From contig CALNWN010000001.1 of the NCBI GenBank assembly GCA_940746715.1, forward strand, positions 124,001 to 188,000: a DNA stretch of 64,000 nt, given 5' to 3'. Position 1 is the first letter of the stretch; each line of letters begins with the position of its first letter. The notes beneath the pieces were generated by a model. That model worked only from the letters and a program-made list of their open reading frames with translations, was not told the origin of the DNA and searched no databases. This document shows, one piece after another, positions 39,908 through 50,590 of the stretch. The translations under genes and the position numbers were made by a program. The DNA comes from an uncultured Paraburkholderia sp. GTDB taxonomy: Bacteria > Pseudomonadota > Gammaproteobacteria > Burkholderiales > Burkholderiaceae.

Positions 39908-41178
39908 GCGCGGTCGTCCTCGTTTTCGTGTGAATCGTCGGCGGCTTGGTCTTCATCGTATTCGTCGAGATCGGCCGGCTCGTCGCCGAACGAGGCTTCG
40001 TAGCCGTCTTCCTCATAGTACGTCTCGTCGAACTCGCCTGCATCGTCGCGACCGAGGCCCAGCGCCGCCGAGAGCGCCGCGATGTCTTCCGGCACATCCG
40101 CGCGCCATTGCATCGTACACCCGGTTTTCGGATGAATCAGACCGAGCCGCCATGCATGCAGCGCTTGGCGCGCGAAGTCGCCGGGCAGCGGCGTGACCGA
40201 GCGCTTGCCGCGTGCGCGTCCATACACCGGATCGCCCAGCAGTGGATGCCCGATATGCGCGCAGTGCACGCGAATCTGATGCGTGCGGCCGGTTTCGAGA
40301 TCGCAGTGATTCGCGGTCACCGGCTGACGTTGCCAGACCGCCGTGTCGACGCGCCGGAAATGCGTGCGCGCCGGTTTGCCCGAGGCGCCCGTCACCACTG
40401 CCATGCGCGTGCGCTCGCGCGGATCGCGGCCGATCGGCGCGTCGATCGTGCCTTCTTCCGGCATGTTGCCCCACACGAGCGCGAGGTAGCGGCGCTTCAC
40501 GGTACGCGCCTGCAGCTGGCGCACGAGGTCGACCTGCGCCTCGAGCGTGCGCGCGACCACCATCAAGCCCGAGGTTTCCTTATCGAGCCGATGCACGATG
40601 CCCGCCCGCGGCAAGCCCGCCGCGGCGTCGCCGTAACGGTACAGCAGACCGTTCAGAACGGTCCCGGTCCAGTTGCCGGCGGCCGGATGCACGACCATGC
40701 CGGCCGGCTTGTTGATGACGACGAGCGTCTCGTCCTCGTAGACGATGTCAAGCGGCACCGGTTCGGGTGTGAACGCGAGCTGTTCGGGCAGCAGGTCGGG
40801 CACGAGTTCAATGGTCGCGCCAAGCGGCACCGGCTGGCGGATCTTTGCCGGCTTGCCGTCGATGCGAACGCGCTCCGCCTCGATCCAGCTTTGCAGACGG
40901 TTGCGCGAGAATTCGGGAAATACGCGCGCGAGAACCTTGTCGAGGCGCTCGCCCGCCAGCTCGTCGGGCACCACGACGCTGCGCGGCGTTTCGTCCGCGA
41001 CGCGGTTTGCCACCGTCGGCACGGTGCTCGCGAGCGCGCCCTTGCCGAGCGCGTCGGCGCCGAGATCGTCGTCGAGGGAATCCGGGCCCAACGCGTCGGA
41101 GGGGTCGGCGCTTACGTTATAATCTTCGTTGCTATTCCCGGCACCGGTTGCAGCGCCTGGAGTATTTGAGCGGGTCAT
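39904..41178 (-). CDS. rluD: 23S rRNA pseudouridine synthase RluD
   Basis: RluD makes pseudouridines in helix 69 of 23S rRNA. After an acidic N-terminal extension of about 65 residues comes an S4 RNA-binding domain ([20 protein letters not shown]), then the catalytic domain with the Asp in [19 protein letters not shown] and [20 protein letters not shown]. The C-terminal 45 residues are strongly acidic ([20 protein letters not shown]). It is 424 residues, intact, and divergent from bamD with 38 bases between the start codons. Confidence 0.95.
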   Translation of the reverse strand: MTRSNTPGAATGAGNSNEDYNVSADPSDALGPDSLDDDLGADALGKGALASTVPTVANRVADETPRSVVVPDELAGERLDKVLARVFPEFSRNRLQSWIEAERVRIDGKPAKIRQPVPLGATIELVPDLLPEQLAFTPEPVPLDIVYEDETLVVINKPAGMVVHPAAGNWTGTVLNGLLYRYGDAAAGLPRAGIVHRLDKETSGLMVVARTLEAQVDLVRQLQARTVKRRYLALVWGNMPEEGTIDAPIGRDPRERTRMAVVTGASGKPARTHFRRVDTAVWQRQPVTANHCDLETGRTHQIRVHCAHIGHPLLGDPVYGRARGKRSVTPLPGDFARQALHAWRLGLIHPKTGCTMQWRADVPEDIAALSAALGLGRDDAGEFDETYYEEDGYEASFGDEPADLDEYDEDQAADDSHENEDDRA

Positions 41179-41216
41179 TGAGTCTGGGTCACCTGGACGT
41201 AAAGCTAGACTGGAAA

Positions 41217-42077
41217 ATGCGAGCCTTGAACACCATCACTAAAGCGGCGATCAATTTGAAGGCCATGAAGAACGCGGCCCGGAAAGTAGACGGATACATT
41301 GCGTGTGCCGCAGCCGTCGCGGTTGTTGCGGCTTGCCACGGCCTGCCGGAGAAGACCGACGAAACTGCAACGTGGAACAACAACAAATTATATACGGAGG
41401 CGAACGACGCCCTGAACGGCGGCGACTTCGGCAAGTGCGCCAAATACTTCGAAATGCTCGAAGGTCGCGACCCGTTCGGCCACTTCGCCCAGCAGGCGCA
41501 GATCAACGTCGCGTATTGCAACTGGAAAGACAATGAAACCGCGGCCGCCGACCAGGCAATCGACCGCTTCATCCAGCTGCACCCGGATCATCCGGACATC
41601 GCCTATGCCTACTATCTGAAGGGCATGATCCACTTCAACGACGACCTGGGTCTCTTCGGCCGCTTTTCCGGCCAGGACATGAGCGAGCGCGATCCGAAGT
41701 CGCTGCGCGAGTCGTATGACGCGTTCAAGGTCGTGGTGGACAAATACCCGAACAGCAAATATGCGCCGGACGCGGCACAACGCATGCGCTACATCGTGAA
41801 TGCGCTGGCGTCGCACGAAGTCCACGCGGCGGACTATTACTACCGCCGCGGCGCTTATGTGGCTGCCATCAACCGCGCGCAGCTCGCGTTGAAAGAATAC
41901 AAGAACGCACCGGCTATTGAAGACGCGCTGCACATCATGATGCTGTCGTATCAGAAGCTGAACCAGCCGCAACTCGCCGACGACACGAAGCGCGTGCTCG
42001 CCGGCACCTTCCCCGACAGCCCGTACGTCACGGGCCACGCAAGGCCGGGCAAGGAAAAATCGTGGTGGCAGTTCTAA
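41217..42077 (+). CDS. bamD: outer-membrane assembly lipoprotein BamD
   Basis: BamD is the essential lipoprotein partner of BamA in outer-membrane protein insertion. A signal peptide ends in VAVVAAC with the lipidated Cys at about residue 40, followed by [16 protein letters not shown] repeats fill the rest ([60 protein letters not shown]). ATG 41217 has GGAAA close upstream; ATG 41265 is an alternative that also leaves a signal peptide. It is 286 residues and intact. Confidence 0.95.
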   Translation: MRALNTITKAAINLKAMKNAARKVDGYIACAAAVAVVAACHGLPEKTDETATWNNNKLYTEANDALNGGDFGKCAKYFEMLEGRDPFGHFAQQAQINVAYCNWKDNETAAADQAIDRFIQLHPDHPDIAYAYYLKGMIHFNDDLGLFGRFSGQDMSERDPKSLRESYDAFKVVVDKYPNSKYAPDAAQRMRYIVNALASHEVHAADYYYRRGAYVAAINRAQLALKEYKNAPAIEDALHIMMLSYQKLNQPQLADDTKRVLAGTFPDSPYVTGHARPGKEKSWWQF

Positions 42078-42122
42078 GCCGCGCATCAGTTTGAAGCCCG
42101 GCTGAACAGTGCTCTAAATGCA

Positions 42123-42150
42123 AAACGCCACGACTTCGGTCGTGGCGTTT
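42123..42150. terminator. bidirectional terminator with UUCG tetraloop
   Basis: AAACGCCACGAC (42123-42134) and GTCGTGGCGTTT (42139-42150) form a 12-bp stem closed by TTCG. It lies between the convergent bamD and rlmD and has A/T ends in both directions. Confidence 0.85.
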
Positions 42151-42195
42151 GGCTTTGTGCACCCAGTAGAGCGCGTTCCCGTTCGGCGTATCGAA

Positions 42196-43617
42196 TCAGT
42201 CCCGCTCGAAGAGCGCGATCGACTCCACATGCGACGTATGCGGGAACATGTTGACGACGCCCGCACCCACGAGCCGGTAGCCTGCTTCGTGCACGAGAAG
42301 GCATGAATCGCGGGCGAGCGTCGACGGATTGCACGACACGTAGACGATGCGCTTGGGCAGCGGCCCATTGCCGCTCTGTGCGATCTCGGCCAGCGCCTTG
42401 AAAACGGCCAGAGCGCCTTCGCGCGGCGGATCGATGAGGAACTTGTCGAAGTGGCCGAGGGCACGGATGTCGTCGGCGGTGACTTCGAACAGGTTGCGAC
42501 AGGCAAACGACGTATGTCCCGCCACGCCGTTCAGCTCCGCATTGGCGAGGGCGCGTGACGTCAATACTTCGCTGCCCTCGATGCCCACCACCTCCCGGGC
42601 AATGCGCGCAAGCGGCAGCGTGAAGTTGCCGATCCCGCAGAACAGGTCGAGCACGCGGTCCGTGCGCGCGGGCGCGAGGAGACGCAGCGCGCGGCTCACG
42701 AGCACGCGGTTGATCGCGTGATTGACCTGCGTGAAGTCCGTCGGCTTGAACGGCATGCGAATGCCGTATTCGGGCAGCGTGTAGTCGAGCTGCACGTCGA
42801 GCGGATACAGCGGCGTGACCGTGTCCGGGCCGCCGGGCTGAATCCAGAACTGCACCTTGTGCTCGTCGGCGAACTCGCGCAGCACCTGCTCGTCGGCCTC
42901 GGTCAAAGGTTCGAGATTGCGCACCACGAGCGCCGTGACCGACGAACCGACCGCGAGCTCGAGCTGCGGCATGCGATCGTAAATGGAGAGCTTCCTGACC
43001 ATGAAACGCAGCGGCATCAGCATGGCCGACACATGCGGCGGCAGCACTTCGCAGGTTTTCATGTCTGCGATATAGCTGCTCTTCTTCTCATGAAAGCCGA
43101 TGCGCATGCCGCCCTTTTCCGGCAGAAAACGCACGGCAAGACGCGCGCGATAGCGGTAGCCCCAGGCCGGCCCGTGAATCGGCCCGAACACCGTTTCAGG
43201 GCGCAGCTTCGCGAGGTGTTGAAGGTGGTCTTCGAGCACGCGCTGCTTGACCGCGACCTGGGCGCGAATGTCGAGGTGCTGCATCGAACAGCCGCCGCAA
43301 ATACCGAAGTGCGCGCATTTCGGCGTCGTGCGGATCACACTTTCGCGGAACACCTGCACGACTTCCGCCTGCTCGAATTTCGGCTTGCTGCGATGCGTGG
43401 AGTAACTGACGCGCTCGCCGGGCAGCGCGCCTTCGACGAAAATCACCTTGCCGGGCGTGCCGTCTTCGGTCTCGACGCGGCCGACGCCGCGCGCTTCCAT
43501 GTCGAGCGAAACGATTTCGACGACCGGTTCATTGCCGGTGACGACGAGCGCGGGCGCAGGCTTGTGGTGCCTGGACGTCCGCTTCGGCGAGCGACGGTTG
43601 GGAGCAGTTCGGGACAC
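42196..43617 (-). CDS. rlmD: 23S rRNA (uracil1939-C5)-methyltransferase RlmD
   Basis: RlmD is a SAM-dependent iron-sulfur rRNA methyltransferase. A TRAM domain at the N-terminus ([20 protein letters not shown]) is followed by the [4Fe-4S] cysteines in [16 protein letters not shown], the SAM-binding [14 protein letters not shown], and the catalytic Cys in [12 protein letters not shown]. It is 473 residues, full length and intact. It converges on bamD and shares its terminator. Confidence 0.94.
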   Translation of the reverse strand: MSRTAPNRRSPKRTSRHHKPAPALVVTGNEPVVEIVSLDMEARGVGRVETEDGTPGKVIFVEGALPGERVSYSTHRSKPKFEQAEVVQVFRESVIRTTPKCAHFGICGGCSMQHLDIRAQVAVKQRVLEDHLQHLAKLRPETVFGPIHGPAWGYRYRARLAVRFLPEKGGMRIGFHEKKSSYIADMKTCEVLPPHVSAMLMPLRFMVRKLSIYDRMPQLELAVGSSVTALVVRNLEPLTEADEQVLREFADEHKVQFWIQPGGPDTVTPLYPLDVQLDYTLPEYGIRMPFKPTDFTQVNHAINRVLVSRALRLLAPARTDRVLDLFCGIGNFTLPLARIAREVVGIEGSEVLTSRALANAELNGVAGHTSFACRNLFEVTADDIRALGHFDKFLIDPPREGALAVFKALAEIAQSGNGPLPKRIVYVSCNPSTLARDSCLLVHEAGYRLVGAGVVNMFPHTSHVESIALFERD

Positions 43618-43708
43618 CTGCTACTTCCTGACAAACTTGGGAGAAAGGCGAGATTGTAGACGAAGCCGGCGCCCTCGACGCGTCGGCCCCGTGCGCACGG
43701 CCGCGCGG

Positions 43709-44485
43709 CTACTGCTCGAAGGCCGCCAGATACTCCGCCCATTGCGGCGCGGTTTCGAGCGCCAACGCGTTCTTGACCAGATTGATCTCGTCGGCATATT
43801 CGGCGGCGGAGAACCCGCCGCGAATCAATTGGAAGCGGCAATAGAGCAGATACGTATTGACGACGTCCGTCTCACAGTAATTACGGATTTCCTCGATGCG
43901 GCCTTCCTGATACGCGTGCCAAACCTGACTGCCGTCCATGCCCATCTTGCCCGGGAAACCGCACATTTTCGCGAGCGCGTCGAGCGGCGCGTTGGCGCGC
44001 GCCTGGTACATCGCGAGGACGTCCATCAGATCGGTGTGCCGCGCATGGTAGCGGCTGATGTAATTGTTCCACTTGAACTCGCGGTCGTCCTCGCCGAGAT
44101 CCCAGAACCGGTAGGCGGGAATGCCGTTGACGAGCGCTCGGTAGTTCAGCACCGGCAGGTCGAAGCCGCCGCCGTTCCACGAGACGAGCTGCGGCGTGTA
44201 CTTCTCGATCACGCGATAGAACGACTCCACGAGCGCCGCTTCGCCGTCCTCGGGCGTGCCGAGCGAACGCACGCGAAAACCGTTGTTGTCGCTGAACACA
44301 CAGGAAATCGCCGCGATCCGCTGCAGGTGATGCGGCAGAAAATCGCTGCCGGTCTTTTCGCGGCGGGCGGCGAACGCGTGCTCGGCGACTTCGGCGTCGC
44401 TCATGGTGGCGGGCAAATCGTCGAGACGGCGGATGCCGGCGACATCGGGAATCGTCTCGATGTCGAAAACAAGATTCGGTGTCAT
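43709..44485 (-). CDS. 3'-5' exonuclease, PolB-exonuclease-like family
   Basis: This 258-residue protein has the DEDD-type exonuclease blocks: LVFDIETIPD (Exo I), SWNGGGFDLPVLNYRAL (Exo II) and NYCETDVVNTYLLYCRF (Exo III). It belongs to the stand-alone predicted polysaccharide-associated/PolB-like 3'-5' exonuclease family and lacks a polymerase domain. ATG 44485 is preferred over an upstream TTG. It lies directly downstream of rpoS (4 bases), so it may be co-transcribed. The frame is intact; the cellular substrate is not established. Confidence 0.87.
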   Translation of the reverse strand: MTPNLVFDIETIPDVAGIRRLDDLPATMSDAEVAEHAFAARREKTGSDFLPHHLQRIAAISCVFSDNNGFRVRSLGTPEDGEAALVESFYRVIEKYTPQLVSWNGGGFDLPVLNYRALVNGIPAYRFWDLGEDDREFKWNNYISRYHARHTDLMDVLAMYQARANAPLDALAKMCGFPGKMGMDGSQVWHAYQEGRIEEIRNYCETDVVNTYLLYCRFQLIRGGFSAAEYADEINLVKNALALETAPQWAEYLAAFEQ

Positions 44486-44489
44486 CAAG

Positions 44490-45569
44490 TCAGAGAACGG
44501 CGTCTTTCCGAACGCCGTTGGAGGCGAAGAGGCGCTTTAGCCGGACGAGCGCTTCCTGTTGGATCTGGCGCACCCGCTCGCGCGTGAGGCCCATTTCATC
44601 GGCCAGCTCTTCGAGCGTGGCGGCTTCGATGTGATTCAGACCGAAGCGGCGTTCGATCACATGGCGATGCTTGTCCGACAGACGCGCGAGCCACGCGCGC
44701 GTGAGCGTTTCGAGCTCGCGATGCTGGACCTCCGCATCCGGCGACTGGCTTTGGTCGTCGGACAACAGATCGAGCAGACTGCTCGCCGGGTCGAGGTCGA
44801 GCGGCGCGTCGAGCGAGGCCGTATGCTCGTTCAGCGCGAGAATGTCGGTGACTTCGTCGGTGGCCTTGCCGGTCAGATAAGCGATGTCGTCGATGCTGGC
44901 GTCGCGGCGCTCGGCTGCTTCGCCTGAATTCATCGAATTTTTTTCCAGATGACGCTTGGCGCGCAGCACCTGATTGAGCTCGCGAATCACATGCACCGGC
45001 AGGCGCACGGTGCGCGCCTGGTTCATGATCGCGCGCTCGATACTCTGTCGGATCCACCACGTCGCGTAGGTAGAAAACCGGAAGCCGCGCGTGGGATCGA
45101 ATTTCTCGATGGCATGCATGAGGCCGAGGTTGCCTTCCTCGATCAGGTCGAGAAGCGGCACGCCCCGGTTCAGATAACCCTTAGCGATGCTGACGACAAG
45201 CCGCAGATTGCGCTCGATCATGACCTGCCGCGCTTCGAACTCGCCCGCCTTCGCGAGACGCGAGTACTTCTGCTCTTCCTCGACGGTGAGGAGCGGCTTC
45301 ACGCTGATGCGGTTCAGGTAGTGCTGGATGGTGTCGGCCGTCAGCTCGGCTTGCAGCAGCGCGCGGAAGTCGTCCGCGTCGGGCACGGCCTCGGCCGCGC
45401 CCTCGCGCGCGTCGCCGCCCTCTTCGGCGCCCTGACGGTCGTCGAGTTCGCGCTCCTCGACGAGTTCCTCTTCCGCTTCCGACGCGCCGCTGTCGTCCAC
45501 CGAAGCGGACGTGGCATCGCTGATAGTTTCAGATTCGGCTTGCGGCAGGCGGCGCTTCGGTTTCGGCAT
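44490..45569 (-). CDS. rpoS: RNA polymerase sigma factor RpoS
   Basis: RpoS is the stationary-phase and general stress sigma factor. An acidic N-terminal extension of about 70 residues precedes region 1.2 (TVEEEQKYSRLAKAGEFEAR), region 2 (NLRLVVSIAKGYLNRGVPLL; FRFSTYATWWIRQSIERAIM), region 3 and region 4 with the helix-turn-helix LEELADEMGLTRERVRQIQQ. It is 359 residues and intact. It lies 11 bases after nlpD; in gammaproteobacteria a main rpoS promoter lies within nlpD, which may hold here too. Confidence 0.96.
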   Translation of the reverse strand: MPKPKRRLPQAESETISDATSASVDDSGASEAEEELVEERELDDRQGAEEGGDAREGAAEAVPDADDFRALLQAELTADTIQHYLNRISVKPLLTVEEEQKYSRLAKAGEFEARQVMIERNLRLVVSIAKGYLNRGVPLLDLIEEGNLGLMHAIEKFDPTRGFRFSTYATWWIRQSIERAIMNQARTVRLPVHVIRELNQVLRAKRHLEKNSMNSGEAAERRDASIDDIAYLTGKATDEVTDILALNEHTASLDAPLDLDPASSLLDLLSDDQSQSPDAEVQHRELETLTRAWLARLSDKHRHVIERRFGLNHIEAATLEELADEMGLTRERVRQIQQEALVRLKRLFASNGVRKDAVL

Positions 45570-45580
45570 GGTCGTATCGC

Positions 45581-46489
45581 TTATTGCGGCGGCAAATACT
45601 TCAGTGGGTCGACAGGTTTACCCTGCCGGCGAACTTCGAAATGCAACATGACGCGGTCTGAATCGCTGTTGCCCATCTCGGCGATTTTCTGCCCTTTCGT
45701 GACCGCGTCCCCCTCTTTTACCATCAAAGCGCGGTTGTGTGCATACGCGGTGAGATAAGTTGCGTCATGCTTGATGATAATGAGATTGCCGTAACCACGC
45801 AGCCCATTTCCGGCATAAACCACGCGGCCGTCCGCCGAGGCCTTGACTGCTTCGCCTGCCGAGCCGCCGATGTTGACACCTTTGTTTGTCGAATCGTTAA
45901 ACGTGCCGAGGAGCGGCCCGCGCACCGGCCACACGAAGCTCACATTGCCCGACGCGCCCGCACTCGAGTCGCTTGCTGCACCCGCACTCGACGGCGGCGT
46001 CGCAGCAGCGTTGTTCGCGCTCGAACCGTAGAGGGGCGGCGCAGCAACGCCGCCTGCCGCCCCCGTGGACGCCGAGCCATTGAGCGGCGCGGTCGCGACA
46101 CCCGGCGTCAACGCCGCGGTGTTCGCGCCTGGCGGCACCACGCGCAGCAGTTGATCGACCTCAATCTGATTCGGGTTAGTGAGATTGTTCCACGCCGAAA
46201 TGTCGCGGTAGTTCTGGCCGTTCTCGAGCGCGATCCGGTAGAGCGTGTCGCCCGGCTTCACGCGATAGTAGCCGGGCGGCGGCCCGAGCGGCGCCGCGGG
46301 TTGCTGCGCCGTCTGGCCGGCTTGCGTGCCGGGCACATTGCCGCCGGAGCGGTCAACGACCGGCGCCTGGTCGAGCCGGGATGCACAGGCGGTCACCAAC
46401 AGGGACAAGGCGAGCACGCACACGCTACGCTGGGTTACGGACAAGGGGACATTCAGGCTGGTTCTTTGCATCGCGCGCAACATACTCAT
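45581..46489 (-). CDS. nlpD: NlpD-like lipoprotein (LysM + degenerate M23 domain)
   Basis: NlpD activates cell-division amidases (AmiC) at the septum. The lipobox LLVTAC gives a lipidated Cys near residue 35. LysM (YYRVKPGDTLYRIALENGQN) binds peptidoglycan, a long Ala/Ser/Pro/Gly linker follows, and the LytM/M23 domain reads VWPVRGPLLGTF to VMLHFEVRRQGKPVDP. The usual HxxxD zinc site is replaced (TNKGVNIGG), as in other NlpD proteins, so it should be a non-enzymatic activator. ATG 46489 is proposed; a TTG lies three codons earlier. It is downstream of pcm and upstream of rpoS, the conserved order. Confidence 0.9.
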   Translation of the reverse strand: MSMLRAMQRTSLNVPLSVTQRSVCVLALSLLVTACASRLDQAPVVDRSGGNVPGTQAGQTAQQPAAPLGPPPGYYRVKPGDTLYRIALENGQNYRDISAWNNLTNPNQIEVDQLLRVVPPGANTAALTPGVATAPLNGSASTGAAGGVAAPPLYGSSANNAAATPPSSAGAASDSSAGASGNVSFVWPVRGPLLGTFNDSTNKGVNIGGSAGEAVKASADGRVVYAGNGLRGYGNLIIIKHDATYLTAYAHNRALMVKEGDAVTKGQKIAEMGNSDSDRVMLHFEVRRQGKPVDPLKYLPPQ

Positions 46490-46494
46490 CGGTG

Positions 46495-47622
46495 TCAAAT
46501 CACTCCGGATTTTAAGGGTACAAAGAAAACGCGATCAAGCTGCGACTCCCGCCACTGCGCCGGCCCGACACGCTCGACGAGCGTCAGTACCTGGCTGTGC
46601 CCTTCCTGCGAGCCGACGGGCGCAATCAGACGGCCGCCGATCGCAAGTTGTTCAAGTAATGCCTGCGGCACGTCGAGGCCCGCCGCGGCGATCAGAATCG
46701 CGTCGAAAGGCGCCGCCGACGGCAAGCCCAAACGCCCGTCGCCATAGTGCAGCCGGATGTTCGGAATGCGCAGCGGACGCAAGTTTGTCTTCGCGCGTTC
46801 CGACAGCGGCTTGATGCGCTCGATCGAATACACCTCACGCGCGACCTGGCTCAGCACCGCCGCCTGATAACCGCAACCGGTGCCGATTTCCAGCACGTTG
46901 TTCAAGGCGCGGCCCGCCGCCGCGAGCTCGATCATGCGCGCGACCACCGAAGGCTTCGAGATAGTCTGGTGATGCCCGATGGGCAGCGCGGCGTCTTCAT
47001 ACGCCTGAACCGCGAGCCCGGGGTCGACGAACATATGACGCGGCACCACCGACATCGCGCTCAGCACGCGCTGATCGGTAACGCCGTTCGCACGCAGGCG
47101 TTCGACCATGCGTTCGCGAACCCGTTCCGAGGTCAACGCCATGGCGCCGTTCAAGGCGACGTTGGGCGCGGCACTGCGTTCATTCGGCCGCGTGGCCGCG
47201 GGCTTCGCCAGCGGCGCAGAAGGCGCGGCGTTCTTGCCCGCGGCTCGCACGGGCGAGGGTCCTGCCGCTGCCGTCCTGCCCGCGGCCGACGGGCGCGCGC
47301 TCGTGCTCTGCGCGACGGGCCGTGCGGGTGCCTTTGCCGCGGGCGCGGCAAGCGGCTTCGGCGGAGTCGCGACGGACGGTTTGGCGGCAAGCGGCGTGGG
47401 CGCTCTGCCCTGCTTCGGCTGCACTTTGCCTGCTGAGCCTGACGAGGCCGGGCCCGCCGTACCTGCCTGCGGATTTTTCGCCGGCTGCTGCCGCGCATTG
47501 AGCGCGGCACTTGCGGCAAGCGCCGCAGCGCGCACCTCCCCCGGGCGGCCTTCGGGCCGGCGCGGTTCGCGCACCAGATCCTCGAGGCCGAGCGGGAAGC
47601 GCTTCGCGCGCTCGTTCGTCAT
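46495..47622 (-). CDS. pcm: protein-L-isoaspartate O-methyltransferase Pcm with long N-terminal extension
   Basis: Pcm methylates isoaspartyl residues and starts repair of damaged proteins. The catalytic domain (about residues 165-375) has [36 protein letters not shown] and the SAM motif [19 protein letters not shown]. The first 150 residues form a Pro/Ala/Lys/Arg-rich, probably disordered extension ([20 protein letters not shown] onwards), much longer than in E. coli Pcm (about 208 aa in all). Its ATG (47620-47622) overlaps the ancestral surE stop (47619-47621). Because of the surE frameshift, surE now reads straight into this frame. pcm itself is intact. Confidence 0.93.
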   Translation of the reverse strand: MTNERAKRFPLGLEDLVREPRRPEGRPGEVRAAALAASAALNARQQPAKNPQAGTAGPASSGSAGKVQPKQGRAPTPLAAKPSVATPPKPLAAPAAKAPARPVAQSTSARPSAAGRTAAAGPSPVRAAGKNAAPSAPLAKPAATRPNERSAAPNVALNGAMALTSERVRERMVERLRANGVTDQRVLSAMSVVPRHMFVDPGLAVQAYEDAALPIGHHQTISKPSVVARMIELAAAGRALNNVLEIGTGCGYQAAVLSQVAREVYSIERIKPLSERAKTNLRPLRIPNIRLHYGDGRLGLPSAAPFDAILIAAAGLDVPQALLEQLAIGGRLIAPVGSQEGHSQVLTLVERVGPAQWRESQLDRVFFVPLKSGVI

Positions 47623-48375
47623 GAAGCGCCGCTGCCCGCGCGCGCCCAGTCGTGCGCTGCCGGCAGCATTTGCGTGTTGGTCAGGTCGAGTTGCAGCGGC
47701 GTAATCGACACATGGCCGTTGGCCACCGCGTGGAAATCCGTCCCTTCGCTCGCATCGCGCGCTGCCCGACGGGCCGATCCAGTAGATCGGCTCGCCACGC
47801 GGATTGGTCTGGCGGATGACCGGCTGCGACGGATGCCGCTTGCCGAGCCGGGTAACGCGCCAGTTGCCCAGTTGCTCGTACGGCAGGTTCGGAATGTTGA
47901 CGTTCAGAAGCGGATGCCCCGGCAGGGGATGCGCGAGGTAATGCGCGACGATTTCGGTCGCGACGCGAACCGCGTTTTCCAGATGCACCCAGTCTTCGTC
48001 GACGAGCGAGAACGCGATGGCCGGCACGCCGAACATGATGCCCTCGGTCGCCGCCGCGACGGTGCCCGAATAGAGCGTGTCCTCGCCCATGTTCTGACCG
48101 TTGTTGATGCCGGACACGACGAGGTCGGGCGTGTGGTCCAGCATGCCGGTCAGCGCGATGTGCACCGAGTCGGTCGGCGTGCCGTTCACGTAATAGAAAT
48201 CATTTGCCGAGCGCAGCACCGAAAGCGGCCGCGACAAGGTCAGGGAGTTGGACGCGCCGCTGCAATTCTGTTCGGGCGCCATCACGGTCACGTCGGCGAG
48301 CGGCTTGAGCGCTTCGTAAAGCGCGCCAAGGCCGGGCGCCAGATAGCCGTCGTCGTTGCTGAGTAGGATTCGCAT
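47619..48375 (-). pseudogene. surE: survival protein SurE (nucleotide phosphatase), frameshifted near the end
   Basis: SurE is a 5'/3'-nucleotidase. From ATG 48375 it has the metal-binding [20 protein letters not shown] and [20 protein letters not shown], intact for about 204 residues to YWIGPSGSA. About two bases are missing near 47763 in a GCGC tract. The ancestral ending, [20 protein letters not shown] and on to ARAGSGAS, is readable in the other frame and stops at 47619. The mutated frame has no stop and runs in frame into pcm, so a SurE-Pcm fusion of about 627 residues would be made. The catalytic residues survive, so residual activity is possible. Confidence 0.82.
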
Positions 48376-48626
48376 CCGGCGATTGTAACCGAGGAAAGAA
48401 GGCGCGCGAACGACACGGCAAGCGTGTCGCGCGGGCCATGCGAAACGCGGGCGCCGGTGCGCGGATGACAACGCCTCGCCTCGCCGATGCGCCGCCGCAA
48501 ACGTGCTCGAACGGGCATCGGCGGAGAAGAGCCCGAGGCGCCGCGCACGGCGAAACCGCGAATCGTACGGTCGTGCAGATGCTTTACACTCGAAGCTATT
48601 GCGAACCCTGATCGAATGGAGACACG

Positions 48627-49601
48627 ATGCGCGCGATTCGTTGCAATCAATACGGGCCGCCCGAGAGCCTGACCGTCGAGGATCTGCCGGATCTGGAGCC
48701 GGCGCCAGGACACGTCGTGATCGACGTGAAAGCCGCGTCCGTCAATTTCCCCGATGTCCTCATCATCGAGAACAAGTATCAGTTCAAACCGCCGCTGCCC
48801 TTCACGCCCGGTTCGGAAGTCGCGGGCATCGTGCGCGCGGCGGGCGCCGGCGTCACACGGTTCAGGCCCGGCTCGCGCGTGGTCGCGTTCACGGGCGCGG
48901 GCGGCTTCGCGCAGCAGGCGCTCGCGAGCGAGTCGGCCTGCGTGCCGCTCGCGGACGGCATCGACTTCGAACTGGCGGCGGCCTTCACGCTTGCGTACGG
49001 CACGTCGCATCATGCAGTGGTGGATCGCGGCGCGCTGCAAGCCGGCGCGACGATGCTCGTGCTCGGTGCGGCGGGCGGTGTCGGACTGGCGGCGGTGGAA
49101 ATCGGCAAGGCGCTGGGCGCGCGCGTGATCGCGGCAGCATCGAGCGACGAAAAGGTCGCGGTATGCGTCGAGCACGGCGCCGACGCGACGATCAACTACA
49201 GCACCAAAGACCTGCGCGAGCGCATCAAGGCGCTGACCGCCGGCCAAGGCCCGGACGTGATCTACGATCCGGTGGGCGGTGCCTACACGGAGCCGGCCTT
49301 TCGCAGCATCGGCTGGCGCGGACGGTATCTGGTGGTCGGCTTTGCGAACGGCGAGATTCCGAAGCTGCCGCTCAATCTGACGCTGCTGAAAGGCGCGAGT
49401 GTGGTCGGCGTGTTCTGGGGCGACTTTGCAAAGCGCGAGCCGGAGCGCAATCAGGCCGCTTTCCGCGAGATGGTCGACTGGATCGGCGAAGGCAAGCTCA
49501 AACCCTACGTGTCCGCGCGCTATTCGCTCGACGAAACGGCGCGCGCGTTGCGCGATATGGCCGAGCGGCGCGTAATCGGCAAGGTGGTGATTACGCCGTA
49601 A
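48627..49601 (+). CDS. NADPH:quinone oxidoreductase (zinc-free MDR family)
   Basis: This 324-residue medium-chain dehydrogenase begins [20 protein letters not shown] and has the quinone-oxidoreductase substrate region [24 protein letters not shown], and the nucleotide-binding [20 protein letters not shown]. Zinc-ligand Cys residues are absent, as in QOR/crotonyl-CoA reductase-like members. GGAGAC lies close before ATG 48627. It is divergent from surE and followed by a terminator. It is intact; the physiological substrate is not known. Confidence 0.88.
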   Translation: MRAIRCNQYGPPESLTVEDLPDLEPAPGHVVIDVKAASVNFPDVLIIENKYQFKPPLPFTPGSEVAGIVRAAGAGVTRFRPGSRVVAFTGAGGFAQQALASESACVPLADGIDFELAAAFTLAYGTSHHAVVDRGALQAGATMLVLGAAGGVGLAAVEIGKALGARVIAAASSDEKVAVCVEHGADATINYSTKDLRERIKALTAGQGPDVIYDPVGGAYTEPAFRSIGWRGRYLVVGFANGEIPKLPLNLTLLKGASVVGVFWGDFAKREPERNQAAFREMVDWIGEGKLKPYVSARYSLDETARALRDMAERRVIGKVVITP

Positions 49602-49656
49602 CCGCAGTGCGGCCTCGGCTGGTCTGAGCAAGGGTTCGCTGAGCGTCCGCTTAAAA

Positions 49657-49697
49657 CAGAACAGCGTGCGGCTCTTCAAGCCACACGCTGTTTTTTG
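49657..49697 (+). terminator. intrinsic terminator after the quinone oxidoreductase gene
   Basis: AACAGCGTG (49660-49668) and CACGCTGTT (49684-49692), extended by GGCT/AGCC, form a stem followed by TTTTTT to 49696. Confidence 0.85.
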
Positions 49698-49722
49698 GGC
49701 GGTTTCGTGCCGCTTGCGGCGC

Positions 49723-50524
49723 CTACAGTTTTTCGGTGTCGCCGGTCTTCGGCTGCCACTTCATCAGATGCCGTTCGCCCATGCCGACAATCGCGTCCAG
49801 AATCAGCGCGAATGCCGTCAACACGAGGATGCCGGCGAACACGGTATTGATATCGAAGGTGCCTTCCGCCTGCAGAATCAGATAGCCGACGCCGCGCGGA
49901 ACCGAGGTACTCGCCCACCACCGAGCCCACGAACGCGAGGCCCACCGACGTGTGCAGGCTCGAGAACACCCAGCTCATCGCGCTCGGCAAGTAGACATAG
50001 CGCAGCAGTTGCTTACCGTTCGCGCCGAGCATGCGCGCGTTCGCCAGCACGACCGGGCTCACTTCCTTCACGCCCTGATAGACGTTGAAGAACACCAGCG
50101 TCACGCCGAGCGCGACTTTCGACCAGATGCCGAGACCGAACCACACGCCGAAGATCGGCGCGAGAATCACGCGCGGCATCGAATTGGCGGCCTTGATGTA
50201 CGGGTCGAACAGCGCGCTCGCCAGCGGCGACAGCGCGAGCCACAATCCGACGCCCAAACCTATGCCGGTGCCGAGCGCGAACGCGAGCACGGTTTCGAGC
50301 AGCGTGATCCACAGGTGCAGATAGATCTCGCCGCTCGTGAACCATTCCCAGATCCGCTGCAGCACTTTCTGCGGTTCGCCGAAGAAGAAAGCGGCCTTGT
50401 TCGAGTCGTCGAAATAGAACGCCGGCAGCAGCGTCGGGCTCGTCAGCACATACCAGAGCACGAAGCACAGCACGAGCAACAGCCATTGCCAGATCACCCG
50501 GTTCGGGCGCAACGTCTTCCACAT
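49723..50524 (-). pseudogene. ABC importer permease (SsuC/TauC type), frameshifted
   Basis: From 50524 the frame encodes several membrane helices (VIWQWLLLVLCFVLWYVLTS; TLLETVLAFALGTGIGLGVG) and the permease EAA-type loop (VLANARMLGANGKQLLRYVY). After VGEYLGSAR about two bases are missing from a GCGCG run near 49902. The correct ending (YLILQAEGTFDINTVFAGIL, then MKWQPKTGDTEKL) continues in another frame to TAG at 49723-49725. It forms an operon with the ATPase and binding-protein genes upstream on the same strand. About 60 C-terminal residues, including the last helices, are lost. Confidence 0.87.
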
Positions 50525-50590
50525 GACTCGATTTGCCTCGGTTGCCTTAGACGGTTGATAGACGCGAAACGCGCTGCACTTAGCGAGCTC

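Noticed and set aside
46495..48471. A single natural SurE-Pcm fusion gene
   Set aside because: The ancestral SurE ending and its ATGA overlap with pcm are still readable in the neighbouring frame, so the fusion is a recent frameshift product.
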